Source: Thioclava sp. ES.031 (GTDB lineage: Bacteria; Pseudomonadota; Alphaproteobacteria; Rhodobacterales; Rhodobacteraceae). From it: DNA of 64,000 nt. The position numbers and the translations under genes are program-made. This document shows positions 47,782 through 56,111 of the stretch, in pieces (the first letter of the stretch is position 1; each line of letters starts with the position of its first letter). The stretch covers positions 506,001-570,000 of the forward strand of contig NZ_PDJO01000001.1 in the NCBI RefSeq assembly GCF_002563775.1. Reading direction: 5' to 3'. The notes under the pieces were generated by a model. That model saw only the letters and a list, made by a program, of their open reading frames with translations. It had not been told where the DNA came from and ran no database searches.

Positions 47782-48432
47782 ATGGCAAATATCATTCTTC
47801 TCGGCCCGCCCGGCGCGGGCAAGGGCACCCAGGCCCGCCGTCTCGTCGAAGAGCGCGGCATGGTCCAACTCTCCACCGGCGACATGCTGCGTGAAGCGAA
47901 GGACTCGGGCACCGAGATGGGCAATCTCGTTGCCGATGTCATGGCCAAGGGCCAGCTCGTGACCGACGAGATCGTCATCGGTCTGATCGAGGAAAAGCTC
48001 GCCGCGGGTGGCGAGGGCTTCATCTTCGACGGCTTCCCGCGCACGCTGGGACAGGCCGACGCTCTGGGCAAGCTGCTTGCCAAGATGGGCACCAAGCTCG
48101 ACGCGGTGATCGAGATGCAGGTGGATGACGAAGCGCTCGTCGCCCGCATCACCGGTCGCTCGACCTGCGGCGGCTGCGGCGAGGTCTATCACGACCAGAC
48201 CAAGCCCTGGCCCGCAGACGGCAAATGCGAAAAGTGCGGCAGCACCGACGTGAAGCGCCGCGCGGATGACAACGAAGACAGCCTGCGCACCCGGTTGATG
48301 GAGTATTACAAGAAGACCTCTCCGCTGATCGGCTACTACTACCACGCCGGCGATCTGTTCACGATCGAGGGGCTGGCCGAAATCGAGACCGTGGCGACGT
48401 CGATCGCACGAATTCTCGATCAGCAAGAGTAG
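47782..48432 (+). CDS. adk: Adenylate kinase
   Basis: 216 residues, the long form. The P-loop GPPGAGKGT is at 8-16. The LID domain carries four cysteines (CGGCGEVYH and CEKCGS), so it probably binds zinc, a feature of some bacterial adenylate kinases. The enzyme balances ATP, ADP and AMP. The secY-adk-rpsM order is that of the spc and alpha operons in many bacteria. A 184-bp spacer follows. Confidence 0.96.
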   Translation: MANIILLGPPGAGKGTQARRLVEERGMVQLSTGDMLREAKDSGTEMGNLVADVMAKGQLVTDEIVIGLIEEKLAAGGEGFIFDGFPRTLGQADALGKLLAKMGTKLDAVIEMQVDDEALVARITGRSTCGGCGEVYHDQTKPWPADGKCEKCGSTDVKRRADDNEDSLRTRLMEYYKKTSPLIGYYYHAGDLFTIEGLAEIETVATSIARILDQQE

Positions 48433-48616
48433 TCGTAAATGAAGCCTTGACCCGGAGGGCGTTTGCCTCTAGGTCACGGCGTCTCCGACGGGAATCGTTT
48501 CCGAGAAGGGAAGATTCTCGAGGGAGTTGATCGTGGGGTCCGAAGCGGCAGTTTCGGGCCTCGTGTTGTGAAAAAAGGGCCTGGGGTTACGGGCTCGCAA
48601 CGAAAGGATACACGCT
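48433..48616 (+). promoter_or_regulatory. adk-rpsM spacer with leader-type hairpin
   Basis: The longest gap inside the ribosomal block. It holds TGACC-cg-GAGG ... CCTC-ta-GGTCA (48448-48476), a two-step hairpin, and later a G-rich stretch. A leader and promoter for the alpha operon (rpsM-rpsK-rpoA-rplQ) would be expected here. In E. coli that operon is repressed by S4, but rpsD is not in this window, so I cannot say if the same control exists. Confidence 0.4.
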
Positions 48617-48985
48617 TTGGCTCGTATTGCTGGCGTCAACATTCCGACCGGGAAACGCGTCCCGATCGCACTTACCTACATCACCGGGATCGGTCCTCAC
48701 TCGGCTAAGCAGATCTGCGAAGCTACCGGTGTCGACGTGACCCGTCGCGTCAACGAGCTTTCGGATTCCGAAGTGCTCGCAATCCGCGAACATATCGACG
48801 CCAACTACACCGTCGAGGGCGACCTGCGCCGTGAAGTTCAGATGAACGTCAAGCGCCTGATGGATCTCGGCTGCTACCGTGGCCTGCGTCATCGTCGCAA
48901 CCTGCCCGTGCGCGGTCAGCGCACCCATACGAATGCGCGTACGCGCAAAGGTCCGGCGAAACCCATCGCTGGCAAGAAGAAGTAA
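48617..48985 (+). CDS. rpsM: 30S ribosomal protein S13
   Basis: 122 residues starting [14 protein letters not shown] after the initiator. The start codon is TTG at 48617, with GAAAGGAT about 8 bases upstream; there is no in-frame ATG near it. S13 sits in the head of the small subunit and contacts the large subunit and P-site tRNA. The tail [19 protein letters not shown] is the usual basic end. rpsK follows after 15 bp. Confidence 0.96.
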   Translation: MARIAGVNIPTGKRVPIALTYITGIGPHSAKQICEATGVDVTRRVNELSDSEVLAIREHIDANYTVEGDLRREVQMNVKRLMDLGCYRGLRHRRNLPVRGQRTHTNARTRKGPAKPIAGKKK

Positions 48986-49000
48986 GGGGAGGCAGGACAA

Positions 49001-49390
49001 ATGGCTCGTGAAAAGGTTCGCGCTAAGCGCAAGGAACGCAAGAACATCGCCGCTGGCGTCGTTCATGTGAACTCCTCGTTCAACAACACCAAAATCCTGA
49101 TTTCTGACGTGCAGGGCAACGCGATCTCGTGGTCGTCCGCTGGCACGATGGGTTTCAAGGGCTCGCGAAAGTCGACCCCCTACGCCGCTCAGATGGCTGC
49201 AGAAGATGCGGCCAAAAAGGCTCAGGAACACGGTCTGCGCACCGTGGACGTCGAAGTTCAGGGCCCCGGTTCGGGTCGTGAATCGGCGCTGCGCGCGCTG
49301 GCTGCGGTCGGTCTGACCGTCACCTCGATCCGTGACGTGTCCCCGATCGCCCATAACGGCTGCCGCCCGCCGAAGCGTCGCCGCGTCTAA
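49001..49390 (+). CDS. rpsK: 30S ribosomal protein S11
   Basis: 129 residues. The family signatures [18 protein letters not shown] and [24 protein letters not shown] C-terminus (here [19 protein letters not shown]) are complete. S11 lines the mRNA exit path with S7 and S18. A terminator-like hairpin follows within 20 bp of the stop, before rpoA. Confidence 0.97.
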   Translation: MAREKVRAKRKERKNIAAGVVHVNSSFNNTKILISDVQGNAISWSSAGTMGFKGSRKSTPYAAQMAAEDAAKKAQEHGLRTVDVEVQGPGSGRESALRALAAVGLTVTSIRDVSPIAHNGCRPPKRRRV

Positions 49391-49406
49391 TCAAGATTAC
49401 GACGGT

Positions 49407-49447
49407 CGGGCCGTGCGGATTTCCCGTGCGGCCCGCCCGCATTTTTC
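49407..49447 (+). terminator. Terminator-like hairpin between rpsK and rpoA
   Basis: The outer stem CGGGCCG/CGGCCCG (49407-49435) encloses a shorter inner stem with wobble pairs and a loop of about five bases. About five bases later comes GCATTTTTCGG. The gap before the T-run is longer than ideal, so I expect partial termination or attenuation ahead of rpoA. Confidence 0.55.
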
Positions 49448-49510
49448 GGTTTTATCCTCGGGCGTCCCCGACATTGGGCATGGGTCTGGGACAGGTATGG
49501 AGGCAAACGC

Positions 49511-50527
49511 ATGATCCACAAGAATTGGGCTGAACTCATCAAGCCGACGCAGCTTGAAATCAAGCCCGGCAACGACCCGCTGCGTCAGGCGACGATCGTC
49601 GCCGAACCGCTCGAGCGTGGCTTTGGTCTGACGCTCGGCAACGCGCTGCGCCGCGTGCTGCTCTCGTCGCTTCAGGGCGCCGCGATCACCAGCGTCCAGA
49701 TCGACAACGTGCTGCACGAGTTCTCCTCGGTCGCAGGCGTTCGTGAAGACGTCACCGACATCGTCCTGAACCTCAAGGGCGTGGCTTTGCGTATGGACGT
49801 TGAAGGTCCGAAGCGCCTCTCGATCTCGGCCAAGGGCCCAGGCATCGTGACCGCTGGCGACATCACCGAGACCGCGGGCATCGAGGTCCTGAACAAGGAT
49901 CACGTGATCTGCCACCTCGACGATGGTGCCGACCTGTTCATGGAATTGACCGTGAACACCGGCAAGGGCTACGTCGCCGCCGACAAGAACCGTCCCGAGG
50001 ATGCGCCGATCGGCCTGATCCCGGTCGACGCGATCTATTCGCCGGTCAAGAAAGTTGCCTACGAAGTGCAGCCGACCCGTGAAGGTCAGGTTCTGGACTA
50101 TGACAAGCTGACCATGAAGGTCGAGACCGACGGGTCGCTCTCGGCGGAGGACGCGGTGGCGTTTGCTGCCCGCATCCTGCAGGATCAGCTGTCGATCTTC
50201 GTGAACTTCGAAGAACCGGAATCGGCTGGCAAGCAGGACCAGGACGACGGTCTCGAGTTCAACCCGCTTCTGCTGAAGAAAGTGGACGAGCTGGAACTGT
50301 CCGTGCGTTCGGCGAACTGCCTGAAGAACGACAACATCGTCTATATCGGCGACCTGATCCAGAAGACCGAAGCCGAGATGCTCCGCACCCCGAACTTCGG
50401 CCGCAAGTCGCTGAACGAGATCAAGGAAGTGCTCTCGGGCATGGGCCTGCATCTCGGGATGGAAGTCGAAGATTGGCCGCCGGAGAACATCGAAGATCTG
50501 GCCAAGCGTTTCGAAGACCAGTTCTGA
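49511..50527 (+). CDS. rpoA: DNA-directed RNA polymerase subunit alpha
   Basis: 338 residues. The N-terminal dimerisation domain includes [24 protein letters not shown], and the C-terminal domain (from about 250) has [16 protein letters not shown] and the helix-hairpin-helix region that reads UP elements. A GGAGG site lies about 8 bases before the ATG at 49511. Hairpins flank the gene on both sides. Confidence 0.98.
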   Translation: MIHKNWAELIKPTQLEIKPGNDPLRQATIVAEPLERGFGLTLGNALRRVLLSSLQGAAITSVQIDNVLHEFSSVAGVREDVTDIVLNLKGVALRMDVEGPKRLSISAKGPGIVTAGDITETAGIEVLNKDHVICHLDDGADLFMELTVNTGKGYVAADKNRPEDAPIGLIPVDAIYSPVKKVAYEVQPTREGQVLDYDKLTMKVETDGSLSAEDAVAFAARILQDQLSIFVNFEEPESAGKQDQDDGLEFNPLLLKKVDELELSVRSANCLKNDNIVYIGDLIQKTEAEMLRTPNFGRKSLNEIKEVLSGMGLHLGMEVEDWPPENIEDLAKRFEDQF

Positions 50528-50537
50528 TTGACGAATT

Positions 50538-50562
50538 GAGGGGCGTTGGCTAAACGCCCCTC
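50538..50562 (+). terminator. Hairpin between rpoA and rplQ
   Basis: A perfect 10-bp stem GAGGGGCGTT/AACGCCCCTC with the loop GGCTA, 10 bp after the rpoA stop. There is no T-run after it. It may be an RNA processing or stabilising site inside the operon. Confidence 0.55.
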
Positions 50563-50667
50563 CAATGCCCGGACTGCCGGGGACGATCTGGGTCACAAGA
50601 CCCCAAGGTGAGCCGGTGACACGCATCGCGGGCCTGACAAAGCAAAACGCAAAATTGGAGATAGACA

Positions 50668-51087
50668 ATGCGTCACGCACGTGGCTACCGCCGCCTCAAC
50701 CGTACCCATGAGCACCGCAAGGCGCTCTTCGCCAACATGGCTGGCTCGCTGATCGAGCACGAGCAGATCAAGACGACCCTGCCGAAGGCGAAAGAACTGC
50801 GCCCGGTCATCGAGAAGCTGATCACCCTCGCCAAGCGCGGTGATCTGCACGCACGCCGTCAGGCGGCTTCGCAGCTCAAGCAGGACCAGTATGTCGCGAA
50901 ACTCTTCGACATCCTCGGCCCGCGCTACAAGGATCGTCAGGGCGGCTACGTTCGTATTATGAAAGCCGGTTTCCGTTACGGCGACATGGCTCCGATGGCG
51001 ATCATCGAATTCGTCGAGCGCGATCTGGACGCAAAAGGTGCGGCAGATAAGGCACGCGTCGAAGCCGAAGAGGCTGCCGGGGATTGA
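50668..51087 (+). CDS. rplQ: 50S ribosomal protein L17
   Basis: 139 residues. [20 protein letters not shown] at the start and [20 protein letters not shown] later are L17 signatures. It carries a C-terminal tail rich in alanine and glutamate, as is common in alphaproteobacteria. The ribosome site TTGGAGA lies 8 bases upstream. Last gene of the ribosomal block. Confidence 0.97.
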   Translation: MRHARGYRRLNRTHEHRKALFANMAGSLIEHEQIKTTLPKAKELRPVIEKLITLAKRGDLHARRQAASQLKQDQYVAKLFDILGPRYKDRQGGYVRIMKAGFRYGDMAPMAIIEFVERDLDAKGAADKARVEAEEAAGD

Positions 51088-51128
51088 TCCTCGCGACCGA
51101 TTTCCCTGCGAAATCAATGAGAATTGGG

Positions 51129-51158
51129 AAATCCCGCCAATTTGGCGGGATTTTCTTA
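51129..51158 (+). terminator. Intrinsic terminator of the ribosomal block
   Basis: A 10-bp stem AAATCCCGCC/GGCGGGATTT with the loop AATTT, followed by TTCTTATTT. It is the clearest intrinsic terminator in the window, and it separates rplQ from luxR. Confidence 0.9.
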
Positions 51159-51298
51159 TTTCCGCCTGCATTTTCTCGCAATTCTCCCGCAAAAGGTTAT
51201 TGCGCAGGTGAGGCGCATTCGCGAGTGTATTCGCGTGGGCGGGTAGGGACGTAATGTCACTGTCGGAGCGAACTCCGCACGCCGCGAACACTTTTAAG

Positions 51299-51327
51299 TT
51301 GACCGGGTTAATTCCAAACTGTCTAAA
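51299..51327 (+). promoter_or_regulatory. Candidate luxR promoter
   Basis: TTGACC at 51299-51304, a 17-bp gap, then TCTAAA at 51322-51327. This would place transcription start within a few bases of the luxR ATG at 51333, so the mRNA might be leaderless; only AAAAAG precedes the ATG as a weak ribosome site. A small dyad CGGAG-CGAA-CTCCG lies about 30 bp further upstream. Confidence 0.4.
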
Positions 51328-51332
51328 AAGAT

Positions 51333-51944
51333 ATGTCGATACAGAGCAGAATCGATTTGAAACTTCGTGACTTGGATCGTTTAGCTCCAAGCGGTTATTT
51401 TGTTGGACTGCATATTCGTTTTACGGCGCCTTTGATGACGTTCCAGACTTACGACAAGGCCTGGCTCGATCATTACACCGCAAACGGCTATGTGCTCCGT
51501 GACCCGATGACTGCTTGGGGGTTTAGCGAGACCGGTTCAATCCGGTGGAGTGACCCGCGCTTGCCCGATCCTTTCCGTCTCTTCGATGAGGCCAAACACT
51601 ATGGTCTGATCTACGGGGCGACAGTCTCATGCGGCCCGATCCGGTCCCGTACTATCGCAAGCATGGCGCGCGATGATCGGGAATTCGACCTACCCGAGAT
51701 CGAGACCTTTGAGTTTATCGTGCGCGAATTGCACGACATGACTCAACCGCCTGAGGAACTCACGAGAGCTCAGATCGAAGCCCTGCGATGTGTGGCTGGG
51801 GGTGACCGACACGCGGCGGCGGCCGCGAAACTTGGGATTTCGGAAAGCGCGCTCAAGGCGCGGCTGAATTCTGCGCGCGCAAGACTGATGGCTCGGACGA
51901 CCGCCGAAGCTATTCAGCGCGCAAAGGATTTCCGCCTGTTATAG
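51333..51944 (+). CDS. LuxR family regulator with autoinducer-binding domain
   Basis: 203 residues, shorter than TraR (234) or LuxR (250). The acyl-homoserine-lactone pocket residues are kept with exact TraR spacing: Trp44, Tyr48, Asp57, Pro58, Trp72, and Gly96 near the later glycine. The C-terminal helix-turn-helix (about 143-200) is diverged: the invariant glutamate is Gln147, while Leu151 and Gly157 remain, and the EIA motif is replaced by AAAAAKLGIS. It should still bind a signal; DNA binding may be altered. luxI follows 52 bp downstream, so this is a cognate pair. Confidence 0.88.
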   Translation: MSIQSRIDLKLRDLDRLAPSGYFVGLHIRFTAPLMTFQTYDKAWLDHYTANGYVLRDPMTAWGFSETGSIRWSDPRLPDPFRLFDEAKHYGLIYGATVSCGPIRSRTIASMARDDREFDLPEIETFEFIVRELHDMTQPPEELTRAQIEALRCVAGGDRHAAAAAKLGISESALKARLNSARARLMARTTAEAIQRAKDFRLL

Positions 51945-51996
51945 TGTTGTTGACCCTCCGCACGGCTGTACTGTGACTAACCTGCAGGAGGAAGAC

Positions 51997-52587
51997 ATGC
52001 AGACCACAACGCTTTCGTTCACCAATTTTCATAATCATGGTGAGCTTTTCGCAAACATGCTCCGCGCTAGGCGCGAGCTCTTCATTGTCCAGAACAAATG
52101 GGACCTGCCTGAAGCGATGGGCATGGAATATGACCAGTATGACACCCCTGCGAGCCGCTGGGTGGTGGTTCATGACGAATTGGGCAAGGTGCTGGCAGGC
52201 AACCGTCTGACGCCCACCACGGCGACCTGCGGGATCTACAGCTACATGATCCGCGATGCGCAGCGGGGGCTGCTCGCGACGATCCCGTCCAATCTTCTCT
52301 ATGACGAAGCTCCGGTCAGCGAGACCGTCTGGGAAAGCTCGCGTCTCTTCGTGTCCCATGACGTCCCGATGGCGATGCGCCGCAAGGTTCATGCACGTCT
52401 CGTGCAGGAAATCGGCAATTCGGCGCGTGAACTCGGCGCCAGTTCCGCCCTTACCCTTCTGAACGCGAATTGGCCGCGTTGGGCGGGCCGGGTTGGTGTG
52501 GACATGACCGCGATGGGGCCGGTGATGGAGATCGACGGGATCAAGAACCAGGTCGTATCGATGAACTTTTCCCAAAACCTTCATTAA
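51997..52587 (+). CDS. Acyl-homoserine-lactone synthase, LuxI family
   Basis: 196 residues from the ATG at 51997, with AGGAGGA seven bases upstream. It makes an acyl-homoserine lactone from S-adenosylmethionine and an acyl carrier, releasing methylthioadenosine. The LuxI invariant residues are present: Arg26, Phe29, Trp35, Glu44, Asp46, Asp49, Arg70, Glu113 and Arg116 (EYDQYD, WESSR). The acyl chain cannot be predicted. A GTG 24 bp earlier is possible but less well placed. It ends in its own terminator. Confidence 0.92.
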   Translation: MQTTTLSFTNFHNHGELFANMLRARRELFIVQNKWDLPEAMGMEYDQYDTPASRWVVVHDELGKVLAGNRLTPTTATCGIYSYMIRDAQRGLLATIPSNLLYDEAPVSETVWESSRLFVSHDVPMAMRRKVHARLVQEIGNSARELGASSALTLLNANWPRWAGRVGVDMTAMGPVMEIDGIKNQVVSMNFSQNLH

Positions 52588-52605
52588 AGGGATGGGAAAG
52601 ATGAG

Positions 52606-52639
52606 AGCCTCCGTGCGCCCCACACGCGCGGGGGCTTTT
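52606..52639 (+). terminator. Intrinsic terminator after luxI
   Basis: A 12-bp stem AGCCTCCGTGCG/CGCGCGGGGGCT with two G-T pairs and a 7-base loop, followed by TTTTC. It isolates luxR-luxI from rarA. Confidence 0.85.
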
Positions 52640-52673
52640 CGTAGGCGGAGCTAGACACTAGGTTCACGCCATC

Positions 52674-53990
52674 ATGGCCGACCTATTCGACACGCCCCCC
52701 GACCCCAATGCGCCTGCGCCCGAAGCGCCGCGCCCGCTCGCTGATCGCATCCGCCCGAAAACTCTGGGGGAGGTGATCGGTCAGGAACAGGTGCTTGGCC
52801 CCGATGGACCTTTGGGGGCGATGCTGGCCGCGGGCTCGCTCGGATCGCTGATCCTCTGGGGGCCGCCGGGCGTCGGCAAGACCACCATCGCGCGACTGCT
52901 GGCTGATGCCTCCGATCGCGCCTTCGTCCAGATTTCCGCGATCTTCACCGGCGTGCCGGAACTGCGCAAAGTCTTCGAGGCCGCCAAGCTGCGGCGCGGG
53001 CAGGGCAGGGGAACGCTCCTCTTCGTCGACGAGATCCACCGTTTCAACAAGGCGCAGCAGGACAGCTTCCTGCCCCATATGGAAGACGGCACGATCATGC
53101 TGGTGGGCGCCACCACCGAGAACCCGAGCTTCGAGCTGAACGCCGCTGTGCTCAGCCGGGCGCAGGTCATGGTGCTGGAGCGGCTCGACCTCGCCGATCT
53201 CGAACGCCTCGCACAGCGCGCCGAGAAGGCGCTCGATCGTCCGCTGCCGCTCAGTGGCAAGGCGCGCGAAGCGCTGCTGGAAATGGCCGATGGCGACGGC
53301 CGCGCACTTCTCAACCTGATCGAGCAGGTGGCGGCGTGGAAAGTCACCGGCACGCTCGACACCGACGCGCTGTCGACCCGGCTGATGCGCCGCGCGGCGA
53401 AATACGACAAGTCGGGCGATGAGCATTACAACCTGATCTCGGCACTCCATAAATCCGTGCGTGGATCGGACCCGGATGCCGCGCTCTATTGGTTCGCGCG
53501 GATGCTGGAGGGCGGCGAGGACCCGCGCTATCTCGCGCGGCGCTTCGTGCGCATGGCGGTCGAGGATATCGGGCTGGCCGACCCGCAGGCCCAGACCCAT
53601 GCGCTCCATGCGTGGGAAATCTACGAGCGGATCGGCTCGCCCGAGGGGGAGCTGGCGCTGGCGCAGACGGTGATCTATCTCGCGCTCGCGCCGAAATCCA
53701 ACGCGGGTTACGTCGCCTACAAGGGCGCGCGGGCGCAGGCGCAGAAGACCGGATCGGAGCCGCCGCCCAAGCATATCCTCAACGCCCCGACCAAGCTGAT
53801 GTCCGAACAGGGCTACGGCGCGGGCTATGCCTATGACCACGACGCCGAGGACGGCTTCTCGGGGCAGAACTACTTCCCCGACACGATGAAGCGCCCGGTC
53901 CTCTATCAGCCGGTCGAGCGTGGCTTCGAGCGCGAGTTGAAAAAACGGGTCGACTGGTTTGCCAAGCTGCGTGAACAGCGCAAATCTTGA
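52674..53990 (+). CDS. rarA: Replication-associated recombination protein RarA (MgsA)
   Basis: 438 residues. This AAA+ ATPase acts at stalled replication forks. Walker A GPPGVGKT is at 63-70 and Walker B LLFVDEIHRFNK follows. The C-terminal domain (from about 250) forms the tetramer; it carries DPRYLARRFVRMAVEDIGLADPQA, as in the family. The start ATG at 52674 has only a weak ribosome site. crcB follows after 44 bp. Confidence 0.95.
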   Translation: MADLFDTPPDPNAPAPEAPRPLADRIRPKTLGEVIGQEQVLGPDGPLGAMLAAGSLGSLILWGPPGVGKTTIARLLADASDRAFVQISAIFTGVPELRKVFEAAKLRRGQGRGTLLFVDEIHRFNKAQQDSFLPHMEDGTIMLVGATTENPSFELNAAVLSRAQVMVLERLDLADLERLAQRAEKALDRPLPLSGKAREALLEMADGDGRALLNLIEQVAAWKVTGTLDTDALSTRLMRRAAKYDKSGDEHYNLISALHKSVRGSDPDAALYWFARMLEGGEDPRYLARRFVRMAVEDIGLADPQAQTHALHAWEIYERIGSPEGELALAQTVIYLALAPKSNAGYVAYKGARAQAQKTGSEPPPKHILNAPTKLMSEQGYGAGYAYDHDAEDGFSGQNYFPDTMKRPVLYQPVERGFERELKKRVDWFAKLREQRKS

Positions 53991-54034
53991 CATTCAGGCC
54001 TGTGACCGCTCTTAGGGCGCCAAAGGAGACAGCG

Positions 54035-54412
54035 ATGCTTTCTACGATTTTGCAGGTCGCGCTAGGCGGCGCGATGGGTGCATCGGGGCGCTACCTCGTT
54101 GGCGTCGGAATGATGCGCAGCTTCGGCGCGCAGCCTTTCCCGCTGGGCGTCATCACGGTGAACATCCTCGGCTCGTTCCTGATGGGCGCGCTCGTGGTGT
54201 TCCTCGGTGACAAGCAGCTGACCCATTGGAACGCCTTCCTCGCGACCGGCTTTCTCGGCGGCTTCACCACTTTCTCCTCCTTCTCGCTCGAAGCCTATCG
54301 CTTGATCGAGAAAGGCGATGTCACTTTGGCAGTCAGCTATATCGGACTGTCGGTCGGCGCGGGGCTTCTGGGCCTCGTCGCGGGCGTTCTATTGATGAGG
54401 GCCATGCTATGA
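54035..54412 (+). CDS. crcB: Fluoride ion channel CrcB/Fluc
   Basis: 125 residues with four membrane helices. The pore motif GGFTTFSSFSLE and the helix-break GASGRYL match the Fluc family, which acts as an antiparallel dimer and exports fluoride. AAGGAGA lies upstream of the ATG. I looked for a fluoride riboswitch in front of it; the 44-bp gap to rarA is too short and has none. It overlaps rluC by 4 bp. Confidence 0.94.
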   Translation: MLSTILQVALGGAMGASGRYLVGVGMMRSFGAQPFPLGVITVNILGSFLMGALVVFLGDKQLTHWNAFLATGFLGGFTTFSSFSLEAYRLIEKGDVTLAVSYIGLSVGAGLLGLVAGVLLMRAML

Positions 54413-55449
54413 GCGGCGTCCAGCATATCACCGTCACCGAGGACGAGGGCGAACAGCGCCTCGACCGGTTTCTGAAAAAGCGTTTCCCGCAACTGTCCCA
54501 GGGCATGATCGAGAAGTTCTGCCGCAAGGGCGATCTGCGCGTGGACAAGGGCCGGGTGAAGGCCAATTCCCGTGTCGCGCCGGGGCAGGAAATCCGGGTG
54601 CCGCCGATCCCCGATTCCGCGCCCGCGCCGAAGACCGAGGGCATCTCTGATGCGGATGCGAAATTCATCCAAAGCTGCGTGCTCTGGAAGGACGAGCATA
54701 TCATCGCGCTCAACAAGCCGCCGGGGCTGCCCTCGCAGGGCGGTTCGGGGCAGGGCAACCGCCATGTCGACGGGCTGAGCGAGGCGCTGAAATTCGGCTA
54801 CAAGGACAAGCCGAAGCTGGTGCATCGCCTGGACAAGGACACCTCCGGCGTTCTGCTGCTCGCGCGCACCGACCGCGTCGCGCGCCGCCTGTCCGAGGCG
54901 TTCCGCGGCAAGACCACGCGCAAGATCTATTGGGCGGCCGTCGCAGGAGCGCCCGAACCGAAGACCGGCACGATCCGCTTCGGTCTGGTGAAAGCGCCGG
55001 GCCATGGCCGTGGCGGCGAAGGCGAGAAGATGATCTGCATCCATCCCGCCAAGGTCGACAAGACCGAAGGTGCCAAACGCGCGACCACCGATTACTTCAC
55101 GCTGCACATCCTCGGCCAGCGGGTCAGCTGGGTCGCGCTGGTGCCGATCACCGGGCGGACCCACCAGCTGCGCGCGCATATGGCCGAGATCGGCAACCCG
55201 ATCATCGGCGACGGCAAATATGGTGGCTCGAGTCAGGAGAACATGGGCGACGGTTGGGGCGCGCAACTGGGTGGCGAGATTTCCCGCAAGCTGCACCTGC
55301 ATGCCCGCCAGATCAGCTTCGATCATCCGATCACGAAGAAGCGGATCACGCTGACCGCGCCGCTGCCCGAACATATGAAGCGGACCTGGGATCTGCTCGA
55401 TTGGCATGAGCGCGACGTGCCCGCCGACCCGTTCGAGGATCTGAAATGA
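54409..55449 (+). CDS. rluC: RluA family pseudouridine synthase (RluC-like)
   Basis: 346 residues. An N-terminal S4-type RNA-binding domain (about 15-75, LDRFLKKRFPQLSQGMIEKF) precedes the catalytic domain with HRLDKDTSGVLLLAR, where Asp142 is the nucleophile. In RluC this enzyme modifies three uridines in 23S rRNA; another RluA-class target is possible. The gene overlaps both neighbours by 4 bp. Confidence 0.9.
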   Translation: MSGVQHITVTEDEGEQRLDRFLKKRFPQLSQGMIEKFCRKGDLRVDKGRVKANSRVAPGQEIRVPPIPDSAPAPKTEGISDADAKFIQSCVLWKDEHIIALNKPPGLPSQGGSGQGNRHVDGLSEALKFGYKDKPKLVHRLDKDTSGVLLLARTDRVARRLSEAFRGKTTRKIYWAAVAGAPEPKTGTIRFGLVKAPGHGRGGEGEKMICIHPAKVDKTEGAKRATTDYFTLHILGQRVSWVALVPITGRTHQLRAHMAEIGNPIIGDGKYGGSSQENMGDGWGAQLGGEISRKLHLHARQISFDHPITKKRITLTAPLPEHMKRTWDLLDWHERDVPADPFEDLK

Positions 55450-56111
55450 AGCTCGCGATCTTCGACGTCGATGGTACGATCTCGGATAGCCAGAACCACA
55501 TCACCCACGCGATGACGATTGGGTTCGAGGCGGCGGGTCTGCCAGCCCCGCCGGCCTCCGCCGTGTTGCAGATCGTGGGTCTGTCGCTGCCGCTCGCGGT
55601 AGCGCGGCTTGCGCCGGAGCACGATGCGGAGACGCAGGCGCGTATCGTCGAGGGCTACAAGCAAAGCTACAAGACCGCCCGCGCAGCCTCGCCCGCGCCG
55701 CTCTATCCCGGGGCCGAGGCGCTGCTGCGCAAGCTCGCCGCGCGCGACGACATGCTGCTGGCGGTCGCCACCGGCAAGTCCCGCCGCGGTCTGCGCGCGC
55801 TGATCGAGTATCACGGTCTGGACGGGCTCTTCGTCAGCCAACAGACCGCCGACGATCACCCCTCGAAGCCGCACCCGTCGATGATCGGCGCGGCGCTGAG
55901 CGAGGCGGGCGTGGACGCGCGCGACGCGGTGATGATCGGCGATACCAGCTTCGACATCGAGATGGGCCGCAGCGCGGGCGTCGCGACCATCGGCGTGCGC
56001 TGGGGCTACCACGCGCCGCACCTGCTCGAAGCGGCGGGCGCGCATCAGATGGTCGATGATTTCGACGGGCTGGAAACGACACTTCTGGATCTGTGGGAGA
56101 TGAGCGCATGA
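55446..56111 (+). CDS. HAD superfamily hydrolase (phosphoglycolate-phosphatase-like)
   Basis: 221 residues with all four HAD motifs: FDVDGTISDS, ATGKSRRGL, the lysine in SKPHPSM, and GDTSFDIEMG. The cap is of the helical C1 type. Close relatives include Gph and AHBA-synthesis associated phosphatases; the substrate is not settled. It overlaps rluC and the ATP12 gene by 4 bp each, so it is part of crcB-rluC-HAD-ATP12. Confidence 0.9.
   Translation: MKLAIFDVDGTISDSQNHITHAMTIGFEAAGLPAPPASAVLQIVGLSLPLAVARLAPEHDAETQARIVEGYKQSYKTARAASPAPLYPGAEALLRKLAARDDMLLAVATGKSRRGLRALIEYHGLDGLFVSQQTADDHPSKPHPSMIGAALSEAGVDARDAVMIGDTSFDIEMGRSAGVATIGVRWGYHAPHLLEAAGAHQMVDDFDGLETTLLDLWEMSA

Noticed and set aside
51945..51996. 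A lux box between luxR and luxI
   Set aside because: The CTGTACTG-to-CCTGCAG stretch is only loosely symmetrical and does not meet the usual 18-20 bp dyad.
53991..54034. Fluoride riboswitch ahead of crcB
   Set aside because: The gap is only 44 bp and has none of the conserved riboswitch positions.
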